In this document: positions 35,237 to 41,967 of the stretch, one piece after another
Numbering within the stretch: position 1 is the stretch's first letter
How the letters are laid out: each line of letters starts with the position of its first letter
DNA from: Pseudomonadota bacterium
GTDB taxonomy: Bacteria > Pseudomonadota > Alphaproteobacteria > ATCC43930 > CGMCC-115725
NCBI GenBank assembly: GCA_021812165.1
Contig: JAKAOO010000004.1
Coordinates: 1 to 41,967, forward strand
Direction of reading: 5' to 3'
Length of the DNA stretch: 41,967 bases
Translations under genes and position numbers: made by a program
The notes under the pieces: generated by a model
Database searches by the model: none
What the model was told of the DNA's origin: nothing
What the model saw: the letters and a program-made list of their open reading frames with translations, nothing else

Positions 35237-36444
35237 AAAGAGGCGCCTCTTCTCTTTCGGCCTCCTGGGCCGTGCATCTGGCGCTTTTGTGGCTCGTGGG
35301 TGCGGATCTGCGCCTGACGATCCTCGCGGTGCCGCCCGTCCTGCCTTTGATCCACCGCGATCTTTCTTTGAGCGAAGCGGCGGTGGGCGCCCTTTCCGGC
35401 CTTCCGGTCTTGCTTTTTGGGCTCGCGGCGATCGCCGGATCGCTTTTGATCGCGCGTCTCGGCACCCGCCGCGCCATCATTTTGGGGCTCGTCGTCGTCG
35501 CCGCCGCGTCTTCGATGCGCGGTCTCGGCCCCTCGGTGCCGATGCTCTTCGCGGCGACGCTCGTGATGGGCGCCGGAGTTTCCGTTTTGCAGCCGGCTCT
35601 GCCCGCGCTCGTCGCCCTCTGGTTTGGCGATGCTCCCGGCTTTGCGACGGCCGTGTACGCCAACGGGCTTCTCGTCGGCGAGGCTCTGCCTGCGGCGTTG
35701 ACGATCCCTTTGGTGCTCCCTCTCGTCGGGGGAAGCTGGCCGGTGAGCTTTGTCGTCTGGGCCTTGCCCGTCGCCCTGAGCGCGCTCCTCTTCGCCGTTT
35801 CGACTTCCGAGGTCGCGAAGCCGGCCGGGCTCCCGAGGACGCGCTGGTGGCCGGATTGGAAGAGCCGCGCCACGTGGGAGCTTGGGCTGGCGATGGGCGG
35901 GAACGGCGGGCTTTATTTTTCGACGAACGCGTTCATCCCCGATTACCTGCATGCGATCGGGCGCCCGGAGCTTGTCGGGCCTGCCCTGAGCGCGCTCAAT
36001 CTCGCCCAGATGCCGGCTTCGCTCACGGCCTTTTTTGTGGTGCAGAGACTGTCGATCGGCAAATGGGGCTATGTCTTCCTGCCTCTCGTTTGCTTTTTCG
36101 GGATTGCCGCCCTTCTCGGCGCAAGCACGCCGGTCATCGTCGCCGGCGCCGGATTGACCGGCTTCTGCTGCTCTTTCACCATGATCTTGGTGCTCGCCTT
36201 GCCGCCGCAGATCGCCTCTGCGAACGAGGTCCATCGCCTTTCCGCAGGAATGTTCGGGATCGGCTATTCGCTCTCTTTTGCGATCCCGCTTTTGGGGGGC
36301 GCGATCTGGGACGCGACGGGCGTGCCCGCAAGCGCGTTTGCCGGCAGCGCGCTCGCCGCGGCAATCGCCGTCGGCGCCGGTCTCAGCCGCCGTCCGCTCA
36401 GCGCAGGCGCGCACCGCAAGCCCCTTCCGCCGATTGCCTCTTGA
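35233..36444 (+). CDS. MFS transporter, CynX/NimT-like family
   Basis: A 403-residue membrane protein with 12 predicted helices in two halves. The opening LVGADLRLTILAVPPVLPLI and the loop RLGTRRAI between helices 2 and 3 fit the CynX/NimT branch of the major facilitator family. GTG starts within the lipoprotein stop (GTGA). As the last gene of the D-glutamate operon it may move D-glutamate, 5-oxoproline or a muropeptide-derived acid in either direction. No substrate motif is visible, so this is inference. Confidence 0.85.
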   Translation: MKRGASSLSASWAVHLALLWLVGADLRLTILAVPPVLPLIHRDLSLSEAAVGALSGLPVLLFGLAAIAGSLLIARLGTRRAIILGLVVVAAASSMRGLGPSVPMLFAATLVMGAGVSVLQPALPALVALWFGDAPGFATAVYANGLLVGEALPAALTIPLVLPLVGGSWPVSFVVWALPVALSALLFAVSTSEVAKPAGLPRTRWWPDWKSRATWELGLAMGGNGGLYFSTNAFIPDYLHAIGRPELVGPALSALNLAQMPASLTAFFVVQRLSIGKWGYVFLPLVCFFGIAALLGASTPVIVAGAGLTGFCCSFTMILVLALPPQIASANEVHRLSAGMFGIGYSLSFAIPLLGGAIWDATGVPASAFAGSALAAAIAVGAGLSRRPLSAGAHRKPLPPIAS

Positions 36445-36507
36445 AGCGGCGCGCCGCCGCGGCGATGCTCAGGGGGAAACCGCAACCACCAGGAGCGCAC
36501 TCCCGCG

Positions 36508-37134
36508 ATGAGCATCGAATTTTATGCCTGGAACACCCCCAACGGCCGCAAGATCAGCGCCGCCCTCGAAGAGATGGGGCTCCCCTACACCGTGAAGCCG
36601 ATCGACATCACGAAAGGCGAGCAATATTCGCCCGAATTTTTGAAGATCAGCCCCAACAACAAGATCCCGGCGATCGTCGATCCCGAGGGCCCGGGCGGCG
36701 CGCCGATCAGCGTCTTCGAGTCGGGCGCCATCCTCATCTATCTCGGCGAGAAGACCGGGCTCTTCTGGCCGAAGGATCTGCGCCGCCGGATGAAGGTTCT
36801 CGAATGGCTGATGTGGCAGATGGGCGGTTTCGGGCCGATGCCCGGCCAGGTCCATCATTTCCTTCTCGTCAAGGACGAGGCCGACCGGCGTTACGGGCTT
36901 GACCGCTACATGAAGGAGACCCGACGGCTTTACTCGGTTCTCGATCGCCGCCTCGGCGAGGCGGAATTTGCCGCGGGCGAAATCTCGATCGCCGATTTCG
37001 CGATCCTCGGCTGGGCCTGGAGGCACGAGCGGCACCAGGTCGACCTCGCCGACTATCCGAACGTCAAGCGCTGGTACGAGGCGATGATGGCGCGCCCCGG
37101 CACGGCCCGCGGCTTCGCCGTCGCCTTGAGCTGA
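36508..37134 (+). CDS. Glutathione S-transferase family protein (YghU/Ure2p-like)
   Basis: A 208-residue protein with the N-terminal thioredoxin-like domain (YAWNTPNGRKISAALEE, SPNNKIPAIVDP, SVFESGAILIYLGEK) and the helical C-terminal domain. The TPNGRK and ESGAIL elements are those of YghU/Nu-class transferases, which bind two glutathiones and reduce disulfides. The ATG lies 63 bp after the MFS stop, so it may belong to the same transcript. Its last 180 bases recur, diverged, at 40010-40189. Confidence 0.9.
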   Translation: MSIEFYAWNTPNGRKISAALEEMGLPYTVKPIDITKGEQYSPEFLKISPNNKIPAIVDPEGPGGAPISVFESGAILIYLGEKTGLFWPKDLRRRMKVLEWLMWQMGGFGPMPGQVHHFLLVKDEADRRYGLDRYMKETRRLYSVLDRRLGEAEFAAGEISIADFAILGWAWRHERHQVDLADYPNVKRWYEAMMARPGTARGFAVALS

Positions 37135-37184
37135 GAGGCGTTCAGAACACTTCGAAGAGCCCGGCGGCGCCCATGCCGCCGCCG
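36955..37184 (+). repeat. Left copy of the island-flanking direct repeat (gst 3' end plus thiolase 3' end)
   Basis: 230 bp that include the last 180 bases of the intact gst gene, the short convergent gap and the final 43 bases of a thiolase gene on the opposite strand. By eye it matches 40010-40240 with about 15 substitutions and one single-base gap, roughly 93%. The match ends abruptly after GCCGCCGCCG at 37184. Confidence 0.9.
37142..37184 (-). pseudogene. Remnant of the thiolase gene 3' end
   Basis: Reading leftward it encodes [13 protein letters not shown] and a TGA stop, identical in protein to the end of the intact thiolase at 40198. Everything upstream of these 13 codons is replaced by unrelated sequence, so it is a cut-off piece left by the island's insertion. 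Confidence 0.85.
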
Positions 37185-37212
37185 TTTTTGCACAACCTCC
37201 CGCGATGCCCCT

Positions 37213-38241
37213 TCAGCCGGCCGCGAGCAAGCGTCGGACATGAAAGCCCAGGCGCGGCATGCCGTCGTTGGTAAGGCTCATATGCGTCGGCGCGATCTTG
37301 GCCGCCACGAGGCGGCCTCTGGCGGCGGCGCGCCATTCCGAGGTTTCGGCCGTGAGCGAGGCGCAATTCGCCTCGCTGCACAGAAGCACCAGCTCTGCGG
37401 GATAGGGGCGCAGCCTGTAACCGCGCGACCCGCGTAAGATCGCGGCAAAAGTCCGCATCATCGCTTCGCGCAACGCTCGATCGATATCAATGGTGCTCAG
37501 ATGCCGGAGCGCCTCCTCGACTTCCGATGCCTCGGAGGCCCGAAACCGGGAGGCCTGGAACGGTCGCACAGGCGGATCGACGAGAATGAGTCGGGCGATC
37601 TCCTCACCTTCCGCCAAAAGCCTCTGCGCCATCTCGAAGGCGATCAGAGAACCGACGCACCATCCGATCAGGCGGTAGGGCCCGCGCGATTGGCACCGCC
37701 GCAGGATTTCGAGATATTCGGCCGCCATCGCGGAGATGGTGTCGCCGGGTTCGACCTCGCCGGCGCGGTAAAGCGCCTGGAAGCCGACGACCGGCTGCTC
37801 CGGCTCGAGATGCATGGCCAGACGGCGGGCGAATTCCGCGCTTCCGGTGAGACCGTGTGCGCAAAAGAGCGGCGGCAGCTTTCCCCTGGCATTGAAGATC
37901 GGGGCCGCCTCGTTGCGCACGGCCGGCTTTTCGATCAGCGCGGCCAACTTCCCCACCGTGTCGGCCTCCAACAGGGCAGCAAGAGGCAGAATCTTGCAAA
38001 AGGCCGCCTCGATTTCGGCAAAGAGGGCGGCCGCGCCGAGGGAATCGCCGCCGAGATCGTACCAATGGTCCTCGACGCCGATCGGCACGACTTTGAGGAT
38101 GCGCTCCCAGATCGCGACGAGCCGCTTCTCGATGGGGTTTCTGGCCGGCAGAAACGCTCCCAGCCCGGTCAACGAGTCGCGCGGAATGACGATGTCGGCG
38201 ATGGCGGCCGACCGCGCTGCGGCATCCGCAGTCATTTGCAT
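37213..38241 (-). CDS. Carrier protein-thioesterase didomain (NRPS/PKS type) with cysteine in the nucleophile elbow
   Basis: A 342-residue protein. Residues about 35-105 form a peptidyl/acyl carrier domain with the phosphopantetheine serine S67 in DLGGDSLGAAALF. Residues about 115-342 form an alpha/beta-hydrolase thioesterase whose elbow is GWCVGS, with Cys195 where most have serine; a late His is in APTHMS. The protein begins with PRDSLTGLGAFLPARNPIEK, which looks like the link left from an adenylation-carrier-thioesterase protein. Start 38241 has GAGGAG six bases upstream. It lies 48 bp after the ligase gene and should receive that ligase's acyl group and release the product. The product is unknown. 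Confidence 0.85.
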   Translation of the reverse strand: MQMTADAAARSAAIADIVIPRDSLTGLGAFLPARNPIEKRLVAIWERILKVVPIGVEDHWYDLGGDSLGAAALFAEIEAAFCKILPLAALLEADTVGKLAALIEKPAVRNEAAPIFNARGKLPPLFCAHGLTGSAEFARRLAMHLEPEQPVVGFQALYRAGEVEPGDTISAMAAEYLEILRRCQSRGPYRLIGWCVGSLIAFEMAQRLLAEGEEIARLILVDPPVRPFQASRFRASEASEVEEALRHLSTIDIDRALREAMMRTFAAILRGSRGYRLRPYPAELVLLCSEANCASLTAETSEWRAAARGRLVAAKIAPTHMSLTNDGMPRLGFHVRRLLAAG

Positions 38242-38289
38242 GACCGCTCCTCGCACTCCCCGCATCGCCCCGGCCTTGTGGAAATCATC

Positions 38290-39753
38290 TCAATTCGTCC
38301 GCAGCGAGGCGGCGAGATCCAGCTTGCGGATCTTGCCGGAAGCCGTCTTGGGCAAGCCGTCGCAAGTGATGATCCGGCGCGGCACTTTGTGCGGCGCGAG
38401 CCGATCGCGGCAATGCCCGATCAGGCGAGCGGTGTCGATCGGCATCTGCAGCACGACGAAAGCGGCGATTTCTTCCCCAAGATCGCCGCCGGGGCAGCCC
38501 AATGCCGCCGCCTCTCGGACCGCCGGATGGTCGAGCAGCACGCCTTCGATCTCCGCCGCATAGATGATTGCGCCGCCGCGGTTGATCACGTCGGAGGCGC
38601 GGCCTTCGATGTAGAGATAACCCTCGGCGTCGAAGGCGGCGAGGTCGCTGGTGTAGTACCAGCCGTCGCGCAGGAATTCCGGGTCGTCCTCGCCCACCGG
38701 ACCGGCCCAGCTTGAGATCACCGAAGGACCGCGGCAGCGCAGCCTGCCGATCTTGCCGACGGCAACGGGGCGATCTTCCGCATCGACGATCTCGACCGTG
38801 AGTCCGGGAAGGACGCGTCCGACGCTGCGCGCATGCTCATCGGTCTCCCAAGGGTAAAGACAGCTAATGGTGCCGACCCCGGCCGAGCCAAATCTGTCGT
38901 AGACGTTGAGGCTGATGCGCCGAGCAATCTCCCGCTTCTCGGCCGCATGCAGGGCGGCCCCTCCGATGATCAGGTTTGTCAAGTGTGGCAACAACATGCC
39001 GTCCGCCGGTGCGAGTTCCAACAGACGCCGCGCGAGGGTCGGCACGAGGAATGTTGTGTCCGGGCTGTAGCGGTTGATTGCGGCGACGAGTTCCTGCGGC
39101 CTGAACAAAGGCGGATAAAGGATCAGGGTCTTGCCGGCATAGAGGGTTTGGAGACACGAGGAGAGATTGGAGGAGAACACCAAGGCGCCGGCCGAGAAAA
39201 AGCGAACATTCGGCGGCATGAGCGTGATCCCTGTCCTCGCGTTCAACCGCGCGATCCATTGATCATGGGTCAGCACCATGCCTTTCGGCGACCCGGTCGT
39301 GCCCGAACTCGAAAGGATCGCCTGCGGACGGCTGCCGCCCGGCGCACTCTGCATTTGCGGCGCGTCCGCAGCCTTCGCGTCCGGCAACAGCCCGTCGATG
39401 GCGAGGCAGGGCACGCCGGCAATATCCGGCATGTCGGGCTCACGCACCACAAAGCCAGCGCCAAGGCCGGCCGCCAGCTGCGCCCGCGCGTGCGGACCCG
39501 AACGCCAGTCCATCGGGATGCTCACGGCGCCGGCCTTGGCTACAGCCAGAAACAGCACCAGGAATTCGGCCCGCTCCTTGAGGCAAAGCCCGATGCGATC
39601 CCCCTCGCCGAAGCCGAGACCGGCGATCGCGGCCGCCGCCTTGGCGACGAGACGGTCCAGCTCGCGATAGGTAAGCTTCCGCTCGCCCTCGACGATCGCC
39701 TCCGCCTGCGGCCGCAGCTCCGCTTGCCGGCTCACCATGTCCGCGATATTCAT
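38290..39753 (-). CDS. Adenylate-forming ligase (acyl/aryl AMP ligase, stand-alone adenylation protein)
   Basis: A 487-residue ANL-superfamily enzyme. The phosphate loop SSSGTTGSPKG is at about 148-158, the YDRFGSAG adenine element near 310, the hinge region YLYIEGRASDVINRGG near 390-405, and the catalytic lysine in PKTASGKIRK near 470-479. It activates a carboxylic acid with ATP and, with the neighbouring carrier-thioesterase, probably loads it onto S67 of that protein. The style is closer to acyl- or aryl-acid ligases than to amino acid adenylation domains. Start 39753 follows GGGGGAATGG. There is no condensation domain in the island. Confidence 0.88.
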   Translation of the reverse strand: MNIADMVSRQAELRPQAEAIVEGERKLTYRELDRLVAKAAAAIAGLGFGEGDRIGLCLKERAEFLVLFLAVAKAGAVSIPMDWRSGPHARAQLAAGLGAGFVVREPDMPDIAGVPCLAIDGLLPDAKAADAPQMQSAPGGSRPQAILSSSGTTGSPKGMVLTHDQWIARLNARTGITLMPPNVRFFSAGALVFSSNLSSCLQTLYAGKTLILYPPLFRPQELVAAINRYSPDTTFLVPTLARRLLELAPADGMLLPHLTNLIIGGAALHAAEKREIARRISLNVYDRFGSAGVGTISCLYPWETDEHARSVGRVLPGLTVEIVDAEDRPVAVGKIGRLRCRGPSVISSWAGPVGEDDPEFLRDGWYYTSDLAAFDAEGYLYIEGRASDVINRGGAIIYAAEIEGVLLDHPAVREAAALGCPGGDLGEEIAAFVVLQMPIDTARLIGHCRDRLAPHKVPRRIITCDGLPKTASGKIRKLDLAASLRTN

Positions 39754-39781
39754 CCATTCCCCCACGCTGCGGGCATCGATG

Positions 39782-39838
39782 TTAATTCCTCCGCAGCAAG
39801 GCGGCAAGATCCGCAAGGCGGATCTTGCCGGTAGCGCC
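39782..39838 (-). pseudogene. Relic of a second adenylate-forming ligase (last 18 codons and stop)
   Basis: Reading leftward the frame gives GATGKIRLADLAALLRRN and TAA. It aligns with the C-terminus TASGKIRKLDLAASLRTN of the ligase gene just downstream, including the catalytic-lysine SGK/TGK block. The stop lies 28 bp before the ligase start, a normal operon spacing. No ligase sequence is recognisable upstream of these codons, so this is the broken end of a former first gene. Confidence 0.65.
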
Positions 39839-39902
39839 TGAAGATGTCCGCCTTTCATAGCACATCATTTGTCGGCTTCTGCTGCTGCTGATGGGCCCGT
39901 GG

Positions 39903-39935
39903 GGTTGTGGATAACGCGCAACGTTATCCACAACC
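39903..39935. repeat. Perfect palindrome containing two inverted DnaA boxes
   Basis: GGTTGTGGATAACG (39903-39916) and its exact reverse complement CGTTATCCACAACC (39922-39935) flank CGCAA. Each arm contains a consensus DnaA box, TGTGGATAA at 39906-39914 and TTATCCACA at 39924-39932, facing each other. There is no T run, so a terminator is unlikely. It lies in the non-coding edge of the island. Confidence 0.85.
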
Positions 39936-40009
39936 TTACAGGCCGGGCGCGCCGAGCGGATTTAAGCGGCCCGAGAAGCATGGATGGGGTCTCCCTTATC
40001 GTCGAAGTG

Positions 40010-40189
40010 GGCGAGGCGGAATTTGCCGCGGGCGAAATCTCGATCGCCGATCTTGCGATCCTCGGCTGGGCCTGGAGGCATGAGCGGCACCAGGTCGAGC
40101 TCGCCGACTATCCGAACGTCAAACGCTGGTACGAAACGATGATGGGGCGCCCCGGCACGGCGCGGGGGTTCGAGGTGGCCTTGAGCTGA
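40010..40189 (+). pseudogene. Remnant of a second gst gene, 3' end only
   Basis: The sequence encodes GEAEFAAGEISIADLAILGW and continues to the ALS end and TGA, matching the last 59 residues of the gst protein with five or so amino acid changes. The N-terminal three-quarters are missing. It is followed in the normal order by the intact convergent thiolase. Confidence 0.85.
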
Positions 40190-40240
40190 GGGGCGCTTCA
40201 GAACACTTCGAAGAGCCCGGCGGCGCCCATGCCGCCGCCG
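40010..40240 (+). repeat. Right copy of the island-flanking direct repeat
   Basis: 231 bp matching 36955-37184, with one extra C at 40196. Here the thiolase side is intact and the gst side is cut off, the mirror of the left copy. Most differences are at third codon positions of gst. Confidence 0.9.
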
Positions 40241-41400
40241 ATGCACATGGTGACGACGACGCGGCGCGCGCCGCGGCGCTTGCCTTCGATGAGGGCGTGT
40301 CCGACCATGCGCGCCCCCGACATTCCGTAAGGATGGCCGATCGAAATCGCCCCGCCATCGACATTGTAACGCTCGGGGTCGATGCCGAGGCGGTCGCGGC
40401 AATAAAGCGCCTGCACGGCAAAGGCTTCGTTCAATTCCCAGAGGTCGATGTCGGCGATCGTGAGCCCGTGCTGCTGCAAGAGCTTCGGCACGGCAAAGAC
40501 GGGGCCGATCCCCATCTCGTCGGGGTCGCATCCGGCAACCGCCATCCCGCGATAGGCGCCCAAGGGTTCGAGGCCGCGCCGTTCGGCTTCCTTAGCTTCC
40601 ATCAAGAGCGAGGCCGAAGCGCCGTCGGAAAGCTGGCAGGCGTTGCCGGCGGTGATGAAACGCCCAACCTTCACCCTCTGCCCGTCGTGGAAAACCGGCC
40701 TCAAAGCGGCCAGCCCTTCGCGCGTCGTCGAGGGCCGGTTGCCCTCGTCTTTCTGAAGCGTGACGGGAACGCGAGACATCTCATGCGTCTGCCGGTTTTC
40801 GGCGAGCATGACCGTCGGCAAAGGCGCCAACTCGCGGTCGAAGCGCCCGGCCTCTTGCGCCGCCGCCGTCCGTTGCTGCGAGGAAAGCGCGTATTCGTCC
40901 TGCGCCTCGCGCGTCACCTGATAGCGCTCGGCGACGACCTCGGCGGTCTCGATCATCGTCATGTAAAGCTGCGGCAAACGTTCGACGAGCCAGGGATCCT
41001 CCGCCCGGTAGGCGTTGCGCTTGTCGTTCTGGACGAGAGAGACCGATTCGACCCCGCCGCCCAACGCGATTTCCATCCCGTCGTAAAGGATTTCCTTGGC
41101 CGCCGTCGCAATCGCCATCAAGCCCGAAGAGCATTGGCGGTCGATCGTCATACCGGGGACAGAGGGCGGGAGCCCGGCGCGAAGGAGCGCCTGGCGCGCG
41201 ATGTTGGAGCCCTGGGAGCCTTCCTGCAGCGCCGCGCCCAGCACCACATCCTCGACCTCCGCGGGATCGACGCCGGCGCGCCGCACGGCCTCGCCGATCG
41301 CATGGCCGGCGAGCTCTTGCGCCTGCGTGTCGTTGAAGGCGCCCTTATAAGCTCGGCCGATGGGCGTGCGGGCGGTCGAGACGATGACGGCTTCGCGCAT
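40198..41400 (-). CDS. Acetyl-CoA acetyltransferase / 3-ketoacyl-CoA thiolase
   Basis: A 400-residue thiolase. The acyl-accepting cysteine is in [15 protein letters not shown] (near residue 91), the histidine in [15 protein letters not shown] (near 355) and the second cysteine in [17 protein letters not shown] (near 386), so all catalytic residues are present. It condenses or cleaves acyl-CoA in beta-oxidation, ketone body or polyhydroxyalkanoate metabolism; the exact chain length is not readable. It converges with the gst remnant, leaving 8 bp between stops. The start [15 protein letters not shown] is the conserved family start. Confidence 0.93.
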   Translation of the reverse strand: MREAVIVSTARTPIGRAYKGAFNDTQAQELAGHAIGEAVRRAGVDPAEVEDVVLGAALQEGSQGSNIARQALLRAGLPPSVPGMTIDRQCSSGLMAIATAAKEILYDGMEIALGGGVESVSLVQNDKRNAYRAEDPWLVERLPQLYMTMIETAEVVAERYQVTREAQDEYALSSQQRTAAAQEAGRFDRELAPLPTVMLAENRQTHEMSRVPVTLQKDEGNRPSTTREGLAALRPVFHDGQRVKVGRFITAGNACQLSDGASASLLMEAKEAERRGLEPLGAYRGMAVAGCDPDEMGIGPVFAVPKLLQQHGLTIADIDLWELNEAFAVQALYCRDRLGIDPERYNVDGGAISIGHPYGMSGARMVGHALIEGKRRGARRVVVTMCIGGGMGAAGLFEVF

Positions 41401-41725
41401 TCTTTCCTCCCTCCAAGGCCGCGCCGGCGGCGCCGGCCGATGATGTCATGTATGGACGGCCCCCGTTGCGCAAGGAGTTTTTGGCGGGTTGGGCGTGAGG
41501 TCGGGAGCGGTCATGTATCCGGCCTTTAGGATGCGGTCGGAAGGCCGCTGGCCCCGATGGGTTACGCGGACTGGGCTCCCAGCATTGCGGCGCGCTTTGC
41601 TGCGCGATGACATATCGGAGTTACCAATCCAGGTCCTGACCATTTTGCCGTCGCTGCCTTCTGCTCCTTGCCTGGTGACCGGCCGGAGGCCCGGCCGGAA
41701 GGGGGTTGCGTGCTTGGGGCGCGGG
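41401..41725. other. Intergenic stretch with no identifiable gene
   Basis: Between the thiolase start and the transposase remnant I see no credible coding frame, tRNA or strong hairpin. The promoter of the thiolase gene must lie at its left end on the minus strand. Confidence 0.4.
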
Positions 41726-41950
41726 TTACTCGGCCGACGCCGCGACCGCAACGAGTCTGGCGGCGGAGGCCGAGTGAGCCGCAGTGGGCGCCGGCCGCTG
41801 GTAGCTCTCGCCGGACTGCAGCATGGCCCAAGCGATGCGGGCGTTTTTGGCGGCCTGGGCGATCACCGCGCCCCCCGCCTTCGAGCGTGTGAAGGAATCG
41901 GGTTTGTGCCACGGTTCAGACCCTTCGGCACAGGGCTGATCGGCCGCCAA
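41726..41950 (-). mobile_element. Probable transposase C-terminal remnant (IS110-like?)
   Basis: The minus-strand frame ends AKNARIAWAMLQSGESYQRP and a short tail. The phrase NARIAWAxLxxGExY is typical of the C-terminal end of IS110-family transposases. The upstream part (KPDSFTRSKAGG) is not in clear agreement with a transposase, so the gene looks degenerate, or cut off at the window edge. Family assignment is from memory of motifs and is tentative. Confidence 0.4.
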
Positions 41951-41967
41951 TGCCGGCGTGGCAGGGA

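Larger units (their letters stand above)
37185..40009. other. Inserted biosynthetic island between duplicated gst/thiolase junctions
   Basis: About 2.8 kb lying between the two junction repeats. It holds a carrier-thioesterase gene, an adenylate-forming ligase gene, an 18-codon ligase relic and a DnaA-box palindrome. No integrase, transposase or inverted terminal repeat is visible, so it did not arrive as a classic insertion sequence. The flanking repeats differ mostly at third codon positions, which points to recombination with a related genome rather than a target-site duplication (inference). Confidence 0.7.

Noticed and set aside
39903-39935. Replication origin
   Set aside because: Only two DnaA boxes, no AT-rich unwinding region, and no dnaA, repABC or parAB gene near.
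39903-39935. Rho-independent terminator
   Set aside because: The stem is good but no T run follows on either strand.
37185-40009. Insertion sequence with target-site duplication
   Set aside because: The flanking repeats are 230 bp and about 7% diverged, and there is no transposase or terminal inverted repeat.
41562-41912. 116-residue minus-strand frame at the right end
   Set aside because: Different frame from the transposase-like peptide and of low-complexity composition; probably a shadow.

Overview
The window is high-GC, densely coded DNA from an alphaproteobacterium, most likely of the order Hyphomicrobiales (Rhizobiales). The evidence is a cysteine-free 41-residue bL36 typical of that class, the style of the Liv-type ABC operon, alphaproteobacterial palindromic repeats ending in AGATTGCTTC/GAAGCAATCT, and many GTG starts with 1-4 bp stop/start overlaps. 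I cannot name genus or species. No rRNA, tRNA or CRISPR array was seen.

Left part (1-15.3 kb). A truncated aminotransferase leads into a thiamine-diphosphate E1 alpha/beta pair. A small membrane protein, rpmJ, a glycolate-oxidase GlcD-type flavoprotein and a carboxymuconolactone-decarboxylase-family protein follow. On the minus strand come a cupin, an outer-membrane barrel, a one-carbon pair (5-formyl-THF cyclo-ligase and formate-THF ligase, coupled by TAATG), a four-domain rhodanese protein, a zinc alcohol dehydrogenase, a RelE/ParE-like toxin coupled to an unusually long partner, and 5-oxoprolinase subunits pxpC and pxpB.

Middle (15.6-30.3 kb). A YkoP-like protein and a DUF6197 protein overlap in an odd way. 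A cysteine-less Asp/Glu-racemase-superfamily protein precedes a complete five-gene branched-chain-amino-acid-type ABC transporter. Then come PEP carboxylase, a pterin dehydratase, an N-formylglutamate-amidohydrolase/glutamine-synthetase-like pair, pyrF and a Rid protein without the archetypal arginine.

D-glutamate operon (30.5-36.4 kb). Six tightly packed genes share one good promoter candidate: both halves of D-glutamate cyclase (DUF1445 and DUF4392 as separate proteins), the epimerase MurL, the ligase MurD2, a small lipoprotein and an MFS transporter. MurD2/MurL put D-glutamate into peptidoglycan precursors without free D-glutamate, while the cyclase pair would destroy free D-glutamate. Together they look like an L-glutamate-first cell-wall route with D-glutamate disposal. 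This is the most striking system in the window.

Right end (36.5-42 kb). A glutathione transferase gene and a convergent thiolase gene are separated by a foreign-looking island of about 2.8 kb. The island carries a free-standing adenylate-forming ligase and a carrier-thioesterase protein with a cysteine nucleophile. It is bracketed by 230-bp, about 93% identical copies of the gst/thiolase junction. It also holds the last 18 codons of a lost second ligase and a perfect palindrome made of two DnaA boxes. The window ends in a probable transposase remnant.
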